Assembly: GCA_961205875.1 (NCBI GenBank)
Contig: OY540814.1
Location: 5,190,993 to 5,254,992, forward strand
From: Sialis fuliginosa
Lineage: Eukaryota > Arthropoda > Insecta > Megaloptera > Sialidae
Reading direction: 5' to 3'
Length of the DNA: 64,000 bases
The notes below the pieces were generated by a model. It saw only the letters and a program-made list of their open reading frames with translations. It was not told the DNA's origin and searched no databases. Position 1 is the stretch's first letter. Every line of letters starts with the position of its first letter. The position numbers and the translations under genes were made by a program. Shown here one piece after another: positions 33,395 to 42,599 of the stretch.

Positions 33395-33794
33395 TACTTG
33401 ATTAAATTACATAGAAAAAGTAAACATAAATGTCCACAAATTACACTTCCAAATTGTTGATATGATTTATCATTGTATTGAATTACACAACCCCGAAAGT
33501 AGTTCAAAACCTCTTTAGGTGGTTGCAGTTCACCAAAGCTATCAAAATACTCGACTCGTGTGAACCCGGACCCGATGCAGAATCTAAATTTGTAATTCCT
33601 GTTTCGTATTTACGTACGCCCGGCGTCTTTGGCAACGCATCACGCATGTAAACACCTCTAAAGTATGGAACTTCACATTTGCGTGCATAAGTTTTCAATT
33701 GCAAATCATTTAGTGGTTTGATATTATTCTTGTTCTTGTTCTTCACCCCAACAATTATACGACGAATGAAATTTAAGTTTTTTTTTGTATACAT
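33395..33794 (-). pseudogene. Polinton adenain-like cysteine protease, deleted
   Basis: This is a C5-type protease that matures Polinton virion proteins. On the minus strand LKTYARKCEVPYFRGVYMRD leads to LPKTPGVRKYETGITNLDSA and GPGSH, carrying the catalytic His. A short deletion and frameshift then remove the segment after the His. Coding resumes as EYFDSFGELQPPKEVLNYF (with the Asp) and VICGHLC (with the catalytic Cys). All three catalytic residues are recognisable but the gene is dead. Confidence 0.85.
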
Positions 33795-34172
33795 TTTGAA
33801 CTTGTACCTTCGATAAACAAACCAGCACCTCGTCTGTACGGTCTGAGATATAAACCACTACCTATATGTGTAGATTCTAGAGCTCTGTGGTGTCTTTCGT
33901 CTTCCGCCAACTTTTGTTTTGCAGTTTGGGCATCACCGACAGCCTTGGATATCGCCGCGGCGCCTCCAGCAAGCGAACCAATTGCGCTGAGCCCGGCAAA
34001 CAATGGAATCAAGAAGGGTAAAAATCCACCGGTTTTTGGAATCGGGATCACTCTTGAAATTGAATTTTTTAGATTTTTTCACAAAATTATTTGCTGTTTT
34101 GAGTCCGACTTTTATTGCTTCGTCAAAATTACTAATTTTTTTATCTTTTAAAGTATCACGCACCTTGCGCAC
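33773..34172 (-). pseudogene. Polinton pVI-like membrane-active protein, frameshifted
   Basis: From 34172 the minus strand reads MRKVRDTLKDKKISNFDEAI and VGLKTANNFVKKSK. After a frameshift near 34050 it continues IPIPKTGGFLPFLIPLFAGL, SAIGSLAGGAAAISKAV and KQKLAEDERHHRALES, ending with GLYLRPYRRGAGLFIEG. The Gly/Ala amphipathic stretch followed by GLYLRPY is typical of the Polinton pX/pVI-like virion protein. It overlaps the start of the protease gene by about 20 bp. Confidence 0.7.
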
Positions 34173-34199
34173 AATTGTTCAAAACTCTTGACTGTACTA

Positions 34200-34640
34200 T
34201 TATTGTTTTTTTTTTCTCACATGTGTATTCTTCTTCTTCCCCCCGGCACCAGTCTTTCGACGCACCCCGAGTCCTAATTTTGTTTTTGCTTTCATGGCGG
34301 CCGTGACAAGTGAAGATGCTAAACGTTCTGATACAGGTACACCTTTGGCAGTAGCTCTAGCCCAAGCTTTGTCAGCGAGTATTCTATCTGCTTCGTGACG
34401 TTTATTTAAATCTTTATGTTTCATATACGCCAAGTCGTGTTCTTTACAAGCTTCGTCCAGTATGTTGACACCTTGGTCACCCCTCTCAATACGTTCAATA
34501 ACCCGTGTATTAGGATCGCAAAAATTGTAGCCAGGGATGTGTAATTCACGTGGAACAAGATCAAATAATTTTTGTAAAAAACCACCACCGCTTTTTTTTA
34601 CTTCTACTTCTATTGACGGTTTTAGAGCAACTATGGATCT
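34200..34640 (-). CDS. Polinton phospholipase A2-like protein
   Basis: A minus-strand frame is open for ~147 codons without a stop. It contains LVPRELHIPGYNFCDPNTRV, then GDQGVNILDEACKEHDLAYM and LNKRHEADRILADKAWARA. The EHDLAY motif carries the His-Asp pair of parvovirus-type phospholipase A2 domains, and NFCDPNT corresponds to the calcium loop. The protein ends in a very basic tail (RRKTGAGGKKKNTHVRKKKQ). These domains help virions breach membranes. No ATG starts the frame at its left edge, so the start may have been lost or lie in a distal exon. Confidence 0.75.
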   Translation of the reverse strand, partial: RSIVALKPSIEVEVKKSGGGFLQKLFDLVPRELHIPGYNFCDPNTRVIERIERGDQGVNILDEACKEHDLAYMKHKDLNKRHEADRILADKAWARATAKGVPVSERLASSLVTAAMKAKTKLGLGVRRKTGAGGKKKNTHVRKKKQ

Positions 34641-34689
34641 GTTTGCGTGGCTTTATCAATATATGTATTTATCTGTTTGCGTTGCTTTG

Positions 34690-35031
34690 TCAACATATTT
34701 TTTTTATGTTTTGAATTGATTCCTCTTCTTCTTTTTCTTCTTGGTATTCTTTATTTTCTTCATCCGCCTTTATTATATCCGTCCAAGATTCGTGACAACC
34801 GTGTATAAACTGTTGGTTATTTGAAGGAGAGTCTGGAATGTATATGATAGATTCGTCGTCGTCGTCTGATTGTGGATGATTACGTTCCCACCCAGCGACC
34901 CTGTCTTGAGCCTCTTCTTCAACTCGATTCGATTGTTCCTGACAACCACAATAATTAACTCTAAGTGGATTTTTTTCTTCTACAGCCCGTCGATGAGAGT
35001 GTTCATCGCAGTGTAAGAATAACATCACCAT
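34690..35031 (-). CDS. Acidic Polinton ORF of unknown function
   Basis: 113 residues with SDDDDESIIYIPDSPSNNQQ and an acidic, coiled C terminus (EENKEYQEEKEEEES). I recognise no domain. A diverged copy in the scrap at 11430-11690 shows that the sequence travels with this Polinton. The Cys-rich start (CGCQEQSNRVEEEAQDRV) may be an altered N terminus. Confidence 0.45.
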   Translation of the reverse strand: MVMLFLHCDEHSHRRAVEEKNPLRVNYCGCQEQSNRVEEEAQDRVAGWERNHPQSDDDDESIIYIPDSPSNNQQFIHGCHESWTDIIKADEENKEYQEEKEEEESIQNIKKIC

Positions 35032-35071
35032 TGGACAGGATTTCCACGATTCGGGGAATTTATTCCAATTT

Positions 35072-35169
35072 TTAAATATACATATGTTTTGGATAGTCAG
35101 TGATAATACTATCTACCGATAGTGTATTTTTAATTTGTTCTTCGGTTAACTCGCAAAGATTACACATTT
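35072..35169 (-). CDS. Very short ORF beside the acidic gene
   Basis: The minus strand reads MCNLCELTEEQIKNTLSVDS and ends PKHMYI (about 31 codons). It may be the upstream exon of the acidic protein or an independent microprotein. The only support is its position between two Polinton genes and its clean ATG-to-stop frame. Confidence 0.25.
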
Positions 35170-35186
35170 TAAATGATAATAACAAA

Positions 35187-35474
35187 CTAGCAGTTGATTT
35201 GAATGTATGATGTAAAGAACTGCGTGTATTGAATTAAAAACTTTTCAATCGGTGCAGATGAGAAATATTGATTAATTTTTAATACATTTTCTTGAAAAAC
35301 TCTCCACTCGTCGTCAATTTTAAAAACAATACACTTGTTTTTCGCTTGATGAAACTCAATTACTGCTTCCACAGCACTCACATTATTATTAATAATTGGA
35401 AGTAAACCCAAACGTATAAATTTATTTTTATTTAAATTTATAAAATATATTTGTTGCAATAAAAGATGCATCAT
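35187..35474 (-). CDS. Polinton-associated ORF, unknown
   Basis: 95 residues with YFINLNKNKFIRLGLLPIIN, VIEFHQAKNKCIVFKIDDEW and APIEKFLIQY. I recognise no family. It lies between the acidic ORF and the polymerase on the same strand, ~70 bp from the inserted TTAA element, and is intact. Confidence 0.4.
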   Translation of the reverse strand: MMHLLLQQIYFINLNKNKFIRLGLLPIINNNVSAVEAVIEFHQAKNKCIVFKIDDEWRVFQENVLKINQYFSSAPIEKFLIQYTQFFTSYIQINC

Positions 35475-35545
35475 TGTTGTTGTTGTTATTCAAACTCACT
35501 GCTGCTACTATGTTTAAATATGAACTGAACGTGTATTGCTATTAA

Positions 35546-38360
35546 GGGGTCTACCCTCTTTAGACGGGCAAAGATAAGGCTATTTTCACGAATTTTTTTG
35601 ACCGGTATACGTCATAAATATGGACATAAAAAGTGTTAGGCCTAAAAAATACACTATTTGATTACACAAGAAAATTTTTTTTATATTTATTTTAATCAGT
35701 TTATAAAAATGAGGGAGAAGACTGGTCCAAAAAAAAAGATGAGTGTGCGCTGTTGATGAAATATCTGGAATGGATGATCTGAAAAAAAAAAAAAAAAATA
35801 GTTTTAGATTCAGTAAGTAAATGGCTATAGCGCATATCATACGATTTTTTTTTTTTTTTCAAAAATGACAAAATGGCAGCCATTTTTCGAAAAAGTACGA
35901 AAAATCACGTTTTTTCCGTCGTTCTTTGCCAAAAATAAATAGTTAAACTCAAAATTTCAAAAATCGTATGATATGCGCGATAGCTATAGTCATCAAGAAC
36001 ATGTGGTTAAATTTTGGTAAGGTTCGGTTGAATAGTTTCGGAGATTTTATCAACAAGCCGTCCAAAAATGTCATTCCGAGAAAAACGCGTTTAAAGTTTT
36101 CTGTAACGAAAAATCGTGAAAAAATCTTACTTACGTCTAATCAGCGATGCCTGCACCATACATTATGCCTTCATCTTCTTCATAGTGCACATTTTCATCC
36201 AAAATAGCCTGCCTTCGTTTCGTTCTGGCTTCCTTAGAGGCATCGGTGCTGCGGCGGTTTGCAACTCGTATGCGCGTTCTGTCACAGTCAGCAGCAAACT
36301 GTGCGGCGATCGGGCCGATTTTGACGCCCATTACTTCCAAGATTTTTAATACTGGATGAAATCCCTCGTTAAAAATACAAGCAGCTGTTTGACAAGCTAT
36401 TTCAACAATTTTTTTTCCGCAAAAGATGTGTTTGGGAGCCATTGACCAGACACAGTTGTTGAAAGATTCCTTATTATTCTGCGTGTTGCCACCGAGGCAT
36501 CTTTCAAGCAGTTCTTGTTTTGTCAAATCGTCGTAGATCGGTTTTAAAACTTCTTGAACATCTTGAGCAAGGGCAGGTGGATGTTTGAATTTATGAACGG
36601 AGTTATTTTTTACAGCTATCTTGTATTTACACCAGGATTCAGAACAGTATGAATGCTGTGGATTGCTGTCAGTTGAAATCTTATGATAAAATCCTGCCCA
36701 GATCTCTTTGCGCATTTCTTCCACGGAATCGGGATGTCTTTGAATCGCTAAACCATAGTTTCTTGATAGTTCTTTCATCAATTTTATCGTTAAATCCTGA
36801 GTTTTTACAGCAGGAATTTTTTTTACGACGATTCTTCTTTTTTTCACGACAACTGTTTTTACTGCACTTTTTTTCACTGGGCTTTTTTTCTCGTCCTTCT
36901 TTGCAGCTTTCCTTGCCTGTGTAAGAATTTTTTTAGCCTCACTAGCGCGCTTGAAGACTCTTTTTGCGACGTGTAAGACGCACTCCAACTTTTTTACTAT
37001 AAAATCTTCGCCATACGGTTGTGTATTGAGCAGCATTTTGAAAGTCTTCGTGTCACCATCTCCGATGTAAAAACCATAACGCACAGAAAATTTTTCTAAA
37101 GATTGCAAAAACATTTCACATACACCGTCAACTTCCATTTTTCCAGCACTACCAGAGTGATTAGCACTACAGTCTCTTTTGTGCGTTTCGTACCACGCTG
37201 CATATTCAATCGTTTTCTCAGTTCCTTTATTTTTCTCGCATGCTTTGCAGTAACTTGATCTGATAGCGACGTTCGCGATTTTTTTACTGCGTTTATATAT
37301 CAAAGAAATTATGCCAATAAGAGTAGAAAATCCTCTTTTTTGCCAGGAACCGTCTCCCGAAACGGTTAAAATATCTTCTGGTTCTCCGTGCTGAGCATTC
37401 AAGAGTTTCTCTTCTCTAACAGCCTTCAGCATCACTACATCATACACACTTTTCACCGCGATAGAGATCGAATCGATAATTTTATAATAAATAGAGGAGC
37501 TTATCCCAGTTCCAAGTTCCATAAGACCACAAAACTTATTAATACCACTCAATCCAACACCAATCAAACGCATAATATACACTAGACGACGATTAATTTC
37601 GTATCCAGTAGAAATCATGTGACACGAATTAATGTACCTTTCGCCACACTCACATGTAACACAAACTTTAAAACCGAGTCCTCGCTGTCCATACTTTGTA
37701 AAAGAAATATCTTTATCACAAGTTTTACACTTTAAATACTCTTGCAACGTAGAGAAAACCAGGAAAAACTGTATAATACTGTATCCCGACGTTTGATCCA
37801 CGTGTACGTCGAAACTGGTATCTTCCGATTGTTGTAACTTCGACGCAGATGCACTAGCATAACTTGTATTTGCCTCGTGGTCATGTGGAAGCACTCCATG
37901 AAATTTCCGCTTTTTCGGCTTCGAACCTGGACGTCTCCACTTGGCAGTTTGATTTACACTTTTCTTGTCCATTTCGGTAATCACGAGCACAGATACTGAC
38001 GGTTGAAAATTTCAAATACGACTAATATAGGGAGAAATTCTAATGGAACGGTATCCTTCGAGAATAACCTATCATAAATGAAAATTTTCAGTATGGATAG
38101 TATATTATAATATTGTACATTTGTCAGTATACCTGAAAAAGGTTGCAGCTGCTAATGAATACAAAGGCAGGTAGGCCGTACCGCTCCGAGCGGTCCGCAT
38201 ATTAGCGCGCTCAGATAGCTACGTAAACGTCGTCCAAAAGTACAGTTAAACTGCTCGGATCTTTATAAATTTTCAGTATGATACTTTTAAATATGTATAC
38301 TTTCAAAAAATACAAAAAAAAAAATTCGATTTTTTCAAAATTCTAAAGAGGGTAGACCCC
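35546..38360 (-). mobile_element. TTAA-flanked Mutator-like/Kolobok-type transposon, 2815 bp
   Basis: The ends are a perfect 19 bp inverted repeat, GGGGTCTACCCTCTTTAGA, at 35546-35564 and its complement at 38342-38360. TTAA flanks both sides (35542-35545, 38361-38364). The element splits the Polinton remnant between the small ORF and the polymerase C terminus. A subterminal inverted repeat (ATAGCGCATATCATACGATT near 35828, complement near 35956) lies on the left. It carries one intact ORF. TTAA duplications are typical of piggyBac and Kolobok; the protein is not piggyBac. Confidence 0.92.
36137..37990 (-). CDS. Intact Mutator-like transposase, 617 residues
   Basis: An uninterrupted frame fills most of the TTAA element. 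A basic N-terminal tail (to ~40) precedes paired CxxC motifs (CKTCDKD near 88 and CVTCECG near 110), a probable zinc ribbon. The catalytic region has LTVSGDGSWQKRG (Asp ~213), SSYCKACEKN, CSANHSGSAGKMEVDG and YIGDGDTKTFKML (Asp ~311-313), then ECVLHVAKRVFKR and NTQNNKESFNNCVW (candidate Glu). The Cys-Ser-x-Asn-x-x-Gly-Ser segment and GDGDT resemble the Mutator-like transposase domain common in aphid and other insect transposons. A Lys-rich linker (KKSPVKKSAVKTVVVKKRR) interrupts the domain. There are no stops, so it may still be active. Confidence 0.85.
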   Translation of the reverse strand: MLVITEMDKKSVNQTAKWRRPGSKPKKRKFHGVLPHDHEANTSYASASASKLQQSEDTSFDVHVDQTSGYSIIQFFLVFSTLQEYLKCKTCDKDISFTKYGQRGLGFKVCVTCECGERYINSCHMISTGYEINRRLVYIMRLIGVGLSGINKFCGLMELGTGISSSIYYKIIDSISIAVKSVYDVVMLKAVREEKLLNAQHGEPEDILTVSGDGSWQKRGFSTLIGIISLIYKRSKKIANVAIRSSYCKACEKNKGTEKTIEYAAWYETHKRDCSANHSGSAGKMEVDGVCEMFLQSLEKFSVRYGFYIGDGDTKTFKMLLNTQPYGEDFIVKKLECVLHVAKRVFKRASEAKKILTQARKAAKKDEKKSPVKKSAVKTVVVKKRRIVVKKIPAVKTQDLTIKLMKELSRNYGLAIQRHPDSVEEMRKEIWAGFYHKISTDSNPQHSYCSESWCKYKIAVKNNSVHKFKHPPALAQDVQEVLKPIYDDLTKQELLERCLGGNTQNNKESFNNCVWSMAPKHIFCGKKIVEIACQTAACIFNEGFHPVLKILEVMGVKIGPIAAQFAADCDRTRIRVANRRSTDASKEARTKRRQAILDENVHYEEDEGIMYGAGIAD

Positions 38361-39095
38361 TTAAACATCATGATATATAAAATAATGCCTAATATACATA
38401 TAAAATTTTGTAGTGACCATAGGCAAGGGTTTGGATATTATCTTCTAAAATATGACGTTTATCATCCCCACCACTCAAAACAAGTTTATTTTGTTCAATG
38501 GTGAAATTGTTATGTGCCTTGCTCATCAACATTTCTGTTTCTTTATCATAGTTGTTCTTTCAAACAAAACTGTTTTATAATCATTGAATGTCAATGTTTT
38601 TACTACATTTACTTTCACACCTTTAACTTTATTCGTGGAACAATTATTACCATCCATATCATCTAAAATAGTCGTATATGAGTACATTTTTGGTCGGAGA
38701 CCGATGAAAGAAGACATTACAACACCGGATAGTTCATCTTTCATCAATCCCAATACTTTTTTATTATGTTGTTCAATTTTGAAAATATTATTATTTTTGA
38801 AATTTGATGCGTCAAATAAGTGTGAATTATCTTTTATAAATTCATACATGTCCGAATGAGTTATTTCTAACACTAATGAATCTGTATCTGAATATACTAA
38901 CACCGCATTGTTTCTAAGTTTAGTTTTAATTACATTATAAAAAAAGTCATACATGTGAAATTTGGACAATTCTAAAATAACCATACCAACATATATATAG
39001 GCTTATCATATTTAACAAATTTTTTCTTCAACTCAACGGCAATAAGACTTTCATCGAATATAGTCAATCGTTTAAATAGGGGATCTGCGATATAC

Positions 39096-39884
39096 CGACG
39101 TGCACCATAACGACCTTCCCACCGAGATACTAAATGTATCTCTCGGCGCTTAAAAATGTAGTGTTTTCAGGTTGTCAAGTATGTAATCAATTGTTGAATT
39201 CCCATTATCAAAGTGGTATTTAACAATCTTTCAGAGTTGCATGATCACTGCTGAACTAGTTTCAACCATTAACAAGCCGGTTGTTGTAAGGACAGTCTTA
39301 AATGAGGCAGAACGACAGGCAACATACTCTGTTGTGGCATTCCCGTTTTTAACAAGAGACATTAAAAACACTAGAAGATTGAATTCTAAATCATACCTAG
39401 CAAATTTTAATTCACATAGACTTAAAAATAGGATGATTTGATCGACATCTTCCTTTCTTAATTCTAAAACAGTAGCGGGGGTTGATAACTTCCCTCACAG
39501 AAGAGTCATTTCATCCTTATTTGATAATTTAGAAATGATATGGGCAGGGTTTGATGCAATAATATTATCAAATAGTGTAGAGAAAGTATAATGATTAAAG
39601 GACGTGTATAACCCAGGAAGTCCTTTTCTAAGGACTACTTTCCTCCATTGTCGTTTAGCATATCTTGGATCTATTCTTTTCACTCCATCAGGTGTTGTGA
39701 TGTGTCTAATGTCTATCCAAGATTCAAGTATGCGAAAGGCATCTCGTATCAACCATGCTGGTATGGTTTTATCGAATCTCGACCAATCTCCCATTAAGAT
39801 CATACGTTTGCAAACATACACGACGTGCGCCATAACGACCTTCCCACCGAGATACTAAATGTATCTCTCGGCGCTTAAAAATGT
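39096..39884. repeat. 64 bp direct repeat flanking the insertion in polymerase copy 2
   Basis: The stretch starting CGACGTGC, spanning 39096-39159, is repeated at 39821-39884 with a single mismatch. In the polymerase it encodes one segment (around KRREIHLVSRWEGRYGARR), so it should occur once. It therefore behaves like a long target-site duplication around 39160-39820. Confidence 0.9.
39160..39820 (-). pseudogene. RNA-virus-like insertion between polymerase motifs B and C
   Basis: The block has two coherent minus-strand parts. 39495-39805 includes DWSRFDKTIPAWLIRDAF, which matches motif A of partitivirus-type RNA-dependent RNA polymerases (Asp-x5-Asp layout, followed by the WLIRDAF helix), and later RKGLPGLYTSFNHYTF in the place of motif B. 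The glycine-aspartate motif C was not seen. 39236-39470, in another frame, reads LELRKEDVDQIILFLSL and ends VETSSAVIMQL; its identity is unknown. The innermost 21 bp (39798-39818) are identical to polymerase sequence at 40619-40639, so the end is chimeric. The virus assignment rests on motif similarity only. Confidence 0.55.
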
Positions 39885-41654
39885 TTTCAAACATTTTACC
39901 ATAGCTTGCATTATTTAACAATTTATAATAGCTAGATTCAAACTCATTAACGGCATTCTTACGTTTTTCATTGTTAAAATTAATAAATATGGACAGCCAT
40001 TTTGATTGCTTAAATGTTAGAACCCTATGAATTTTTATCAATTTTAAACCTAAACTCAAACATTGTAAAAGATTTTGAATGTGAATAACATATTTTTCTT
40101 TTTTATAAAGAGTACACATTAATTTAAAAAGAAATTTATTTTTTGAAAGTGGTGGAACAAGATGTTGTGGACACGGAGGCAATTCGTTTAATAAATCGTG
40201 TATGTTTTCTGGATAATCAATATCAACCTCTAATATATATATCCATCTCTATTGTTGATACTATTTTTCAAATAATTATTTGTATCTTGTGAAAGTAGAT
40301 TTTTAAGACAAGTAATCTCAAGCGGGCTCAACCAGCGAAATCCTCCGTACGGTAAAGACTGACACATCACATGTCTATATAAATTGTTTACATCTAAATA
40401 AATTAAATATTTGTCATCTAAATTTGGATTATAATTTGGCATATACTTATTGTTTGCAACTGCATAACGTTTATTCACTTGCGTTAAACCGCCCCTAATG
40501 TTTTGCGTAAAAAAATATAACATGTCAATGTCAGTTAATAATTCCAATTCAATTTTTATAATTTTTAGCGTTGAATCAAACGCAAAATCTGGAATGGTAT
40601 AGTAGAAGCTAGGATCCAGATCATACGTTTGCAAACATATAGCTAGAAAATTTTCAAACACATCGGCCAGTAAAAGTACGTCAGTCGTTAAATACAAAGA
40701 TGAATATTCGCGTAAAGTGTTTACGTTGAAATGTTCCCACACATTTTGAGCATGTTGATAATCAACTGCTGAAACTTCGGAATTTTTACAAATCGTTGAA
40801 AAATTCCTGTCTACCGGGTAATTGGGTTACTTTTAATTTATTCCACGAATCAACGTAATTGTACGGGAACACTCCTTTTCTTCGCCACAGGTCAAAGCTA
40901 CCGTCTTTCAAATTTAAAAATTTACGTTTTAATAATTTTAAATTGTCTGGTTCCAAATTTTTAACGAGTTGATCTAGCGAGCACTGCATGAAGCGATACG
41001 AGTCCAAAAACCGCATTAAATCGAACCGACTTTCTTTGAAAAAGATATGTAACGTTCTCTTGTTGTTATAGGTATAATAGATACAGTATTGCTCTCGCCT
41101 ATATTCGCTAGTTCACGTATAAATAAATGCGAATCATAATTACTGTTGTTGTGAAAGTATATCGGAATGAAATTAGGAACTTTAAAATTAAGATTGTATG
41201 ACTGATGCGAACCCTCCAAAAATTTTCCAGTAATATGACAATGATTGCGAACTTTTTTACAATTGCCAGTGAAAATACCGGCGCATATGTGACAGTGGGT
41301 AGAATTTTGAAAATTATTTTCTTGTTCTGCCGTCATTATCAACGGTTCAATACGTTTATAAATAATTTCGATTTTTTCCGCCAATTCAATCGTTTTTTTA
41401 CAAACCAATTTGCGCAATCAATCCCTGTATACGATTCAAAAAACGATAAACTATTGTCATATGAACAAACGACTTGATATGCTACTGCAAAAGGTGTATG
41501 TTTTCAAATTTGTTGTGTGAATGAAACGTTAGCATCCGGTTGACACGTATCAATTTTTTCCAAAATACATTCGAAATCACAATAAACTGCACACTGTACT
41601 TTATAAGATCTATTGTAATTTTTAAATTTTAAAATATTACTTGCTCTTTTGGGC

Positions 41655-41880
41655 CTAACGGTACCTTAAATTTAACAGTCATTGGATCATTCTTATCTAA
41701 ACTTTCTCGAGCAAGCTTCACTTTCATTTCTAAAGTTGTCTATGGGACAGAAAATGATTTTGCTGCTAACCTGTAGCCCATTTTTCCTTCAATCACATTT
41801 TTCACAGCACCTTTCATACTTTCTTCTGACCAATTCCCTCTACTTGTTTTTTTTTATAATTTATCACCATTCTAGAACAA
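41655..41880 (-). pseudogene. pogo-type helix-turn-helix fragment
   Basis: Minus-strand frames read INYKKKTSRGNWSEESMKGA, VKNVIEGKMGYRLAAKSFSV and PQTTLEMKVKLARESL, the psq-type DNA-binding domain that starts pogo transposases. Frameshifts break it and no catalytic part follows. It abuts the 5' end of the Polinton polymerase. Confidence 0.75.
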
Positions 41881-42212
41881 AATAAACAGTAAAATTAGAC
41901 ATTTGTATGCCGCTTGCCTTCCTACCCCATCTTGCCCCCCGTATGCCGAAACAAATTTAAAAATGACTGAATAAAACCAATACGCAGCACAGAGAAAAAC
42001 AAGTTCTTACCTGTTAGTGTAGTTATTGTCACATTTGATAACATTTAAATCAATTCCGAGGTGTTATTATTTACGGAAAATACACGCCCTATATAGTATA
42101 GAAAAATGACTAGCTATTTGGCAAAAAACAGTTTTTTCCAGAAAACAAATAAAACGCGTGGTGTCATTGTCCGCTCACTTCGATGACTGATTGCCGTAAT
42201 GGCGGCGCGACG
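41881..42212. other. Spacer, no feature
   Basis: AT-rich with a few C-rich runs. No gene or repeat is supported. Confidence 0.5.
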
Positions 42213-42530
42213 TCAGGTGCTAAAACGATCCTGATTGGCTAATTCATTCGCACTCAAGATCGGTAGCCTCGTCTTGCCCCACTCTCCCCTAATAATATTA
42301 AAAACATCCAAAATTTCTCTATCCCCTTTTTTAAAATATAACTCACATACTAACTCGGTGTTACACTTTACCGATGTGAATTTATTTAAACATTCCGAAA
42401 CTTCTCGTCGAAAAGTGTTAAATGCCATTTTCACAAATACACGAAGATCTTTAATCTCGATTTCATTTACTATTAAACCTGAACATATCCGGCAACTAAA
42501 AGCATCCTAGGATGCCATGCTAGTTCACGA
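42213..42530 (-). CDS. Unidentified small ORF
   Basis: An open minus-strand frame reads CRICSGLIVNEIEIKDLRVF, then MAFNTFRREVSECLNKFTSV and ILDVFNIIRGEWGKTRLPIL (about 100 codons, ATG at 42434). The sequence looks protein-like and starts with a CxxC, but I recognise no family. It lies between two pogo remnants and could be a captured host exon. Confidence 0.3.
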
Positions 42531-42599
42531 TTATCGTTTACCGGAAAATCAACAGCTTGATTATAATCCCGAGATGTTGAACTACCGTCATATCTAACA

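Larger units (their letters stand above)
38385..41640 (-). pseudogene. Polinton protein-primed DNA polymerase B, copy 2
   Basis: This is the fullest polymerase copy. N-terminal coding near 41640-41430 reads YKVQCAVYCDFECILEKID. 41016-41417 holds the HCHICAGIFTGNCKKVRNHC Cys/His motif and YFHNNSNYDSHLFI (exonuclease region). 40786-41016 and 40230-40742 give FPYNYVDSWNKLKVTQLPG, SLYLTTDVLLLADVF and motif A YLDVNNLYRHVMCQSLPYG. 39769-40182 holds motif B (LLNNASYGKM). 38526-38984 holds motif C YSDTDSLVLEI, and the C terminus ends DDKRHILEDNIQTLAYGHY near 38400. In motif A the Gly usually after LY is Arg. Several frameshifts are present and a 661 bp insertion (39160-39820) separates motifs B and C. 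Confidence 0.88.

Noticed and set aside
39798..40639. Exact spacing of 22000 bp between polymerase copies 1 and 2 as an assembly artefact
   Set aside because: The offset is 21972 at the left end and becomes 22000 only after a 28 bp indel. The copies also differ by scattered substitutions, a hAT insertion and a deletion, so they are separate loci.
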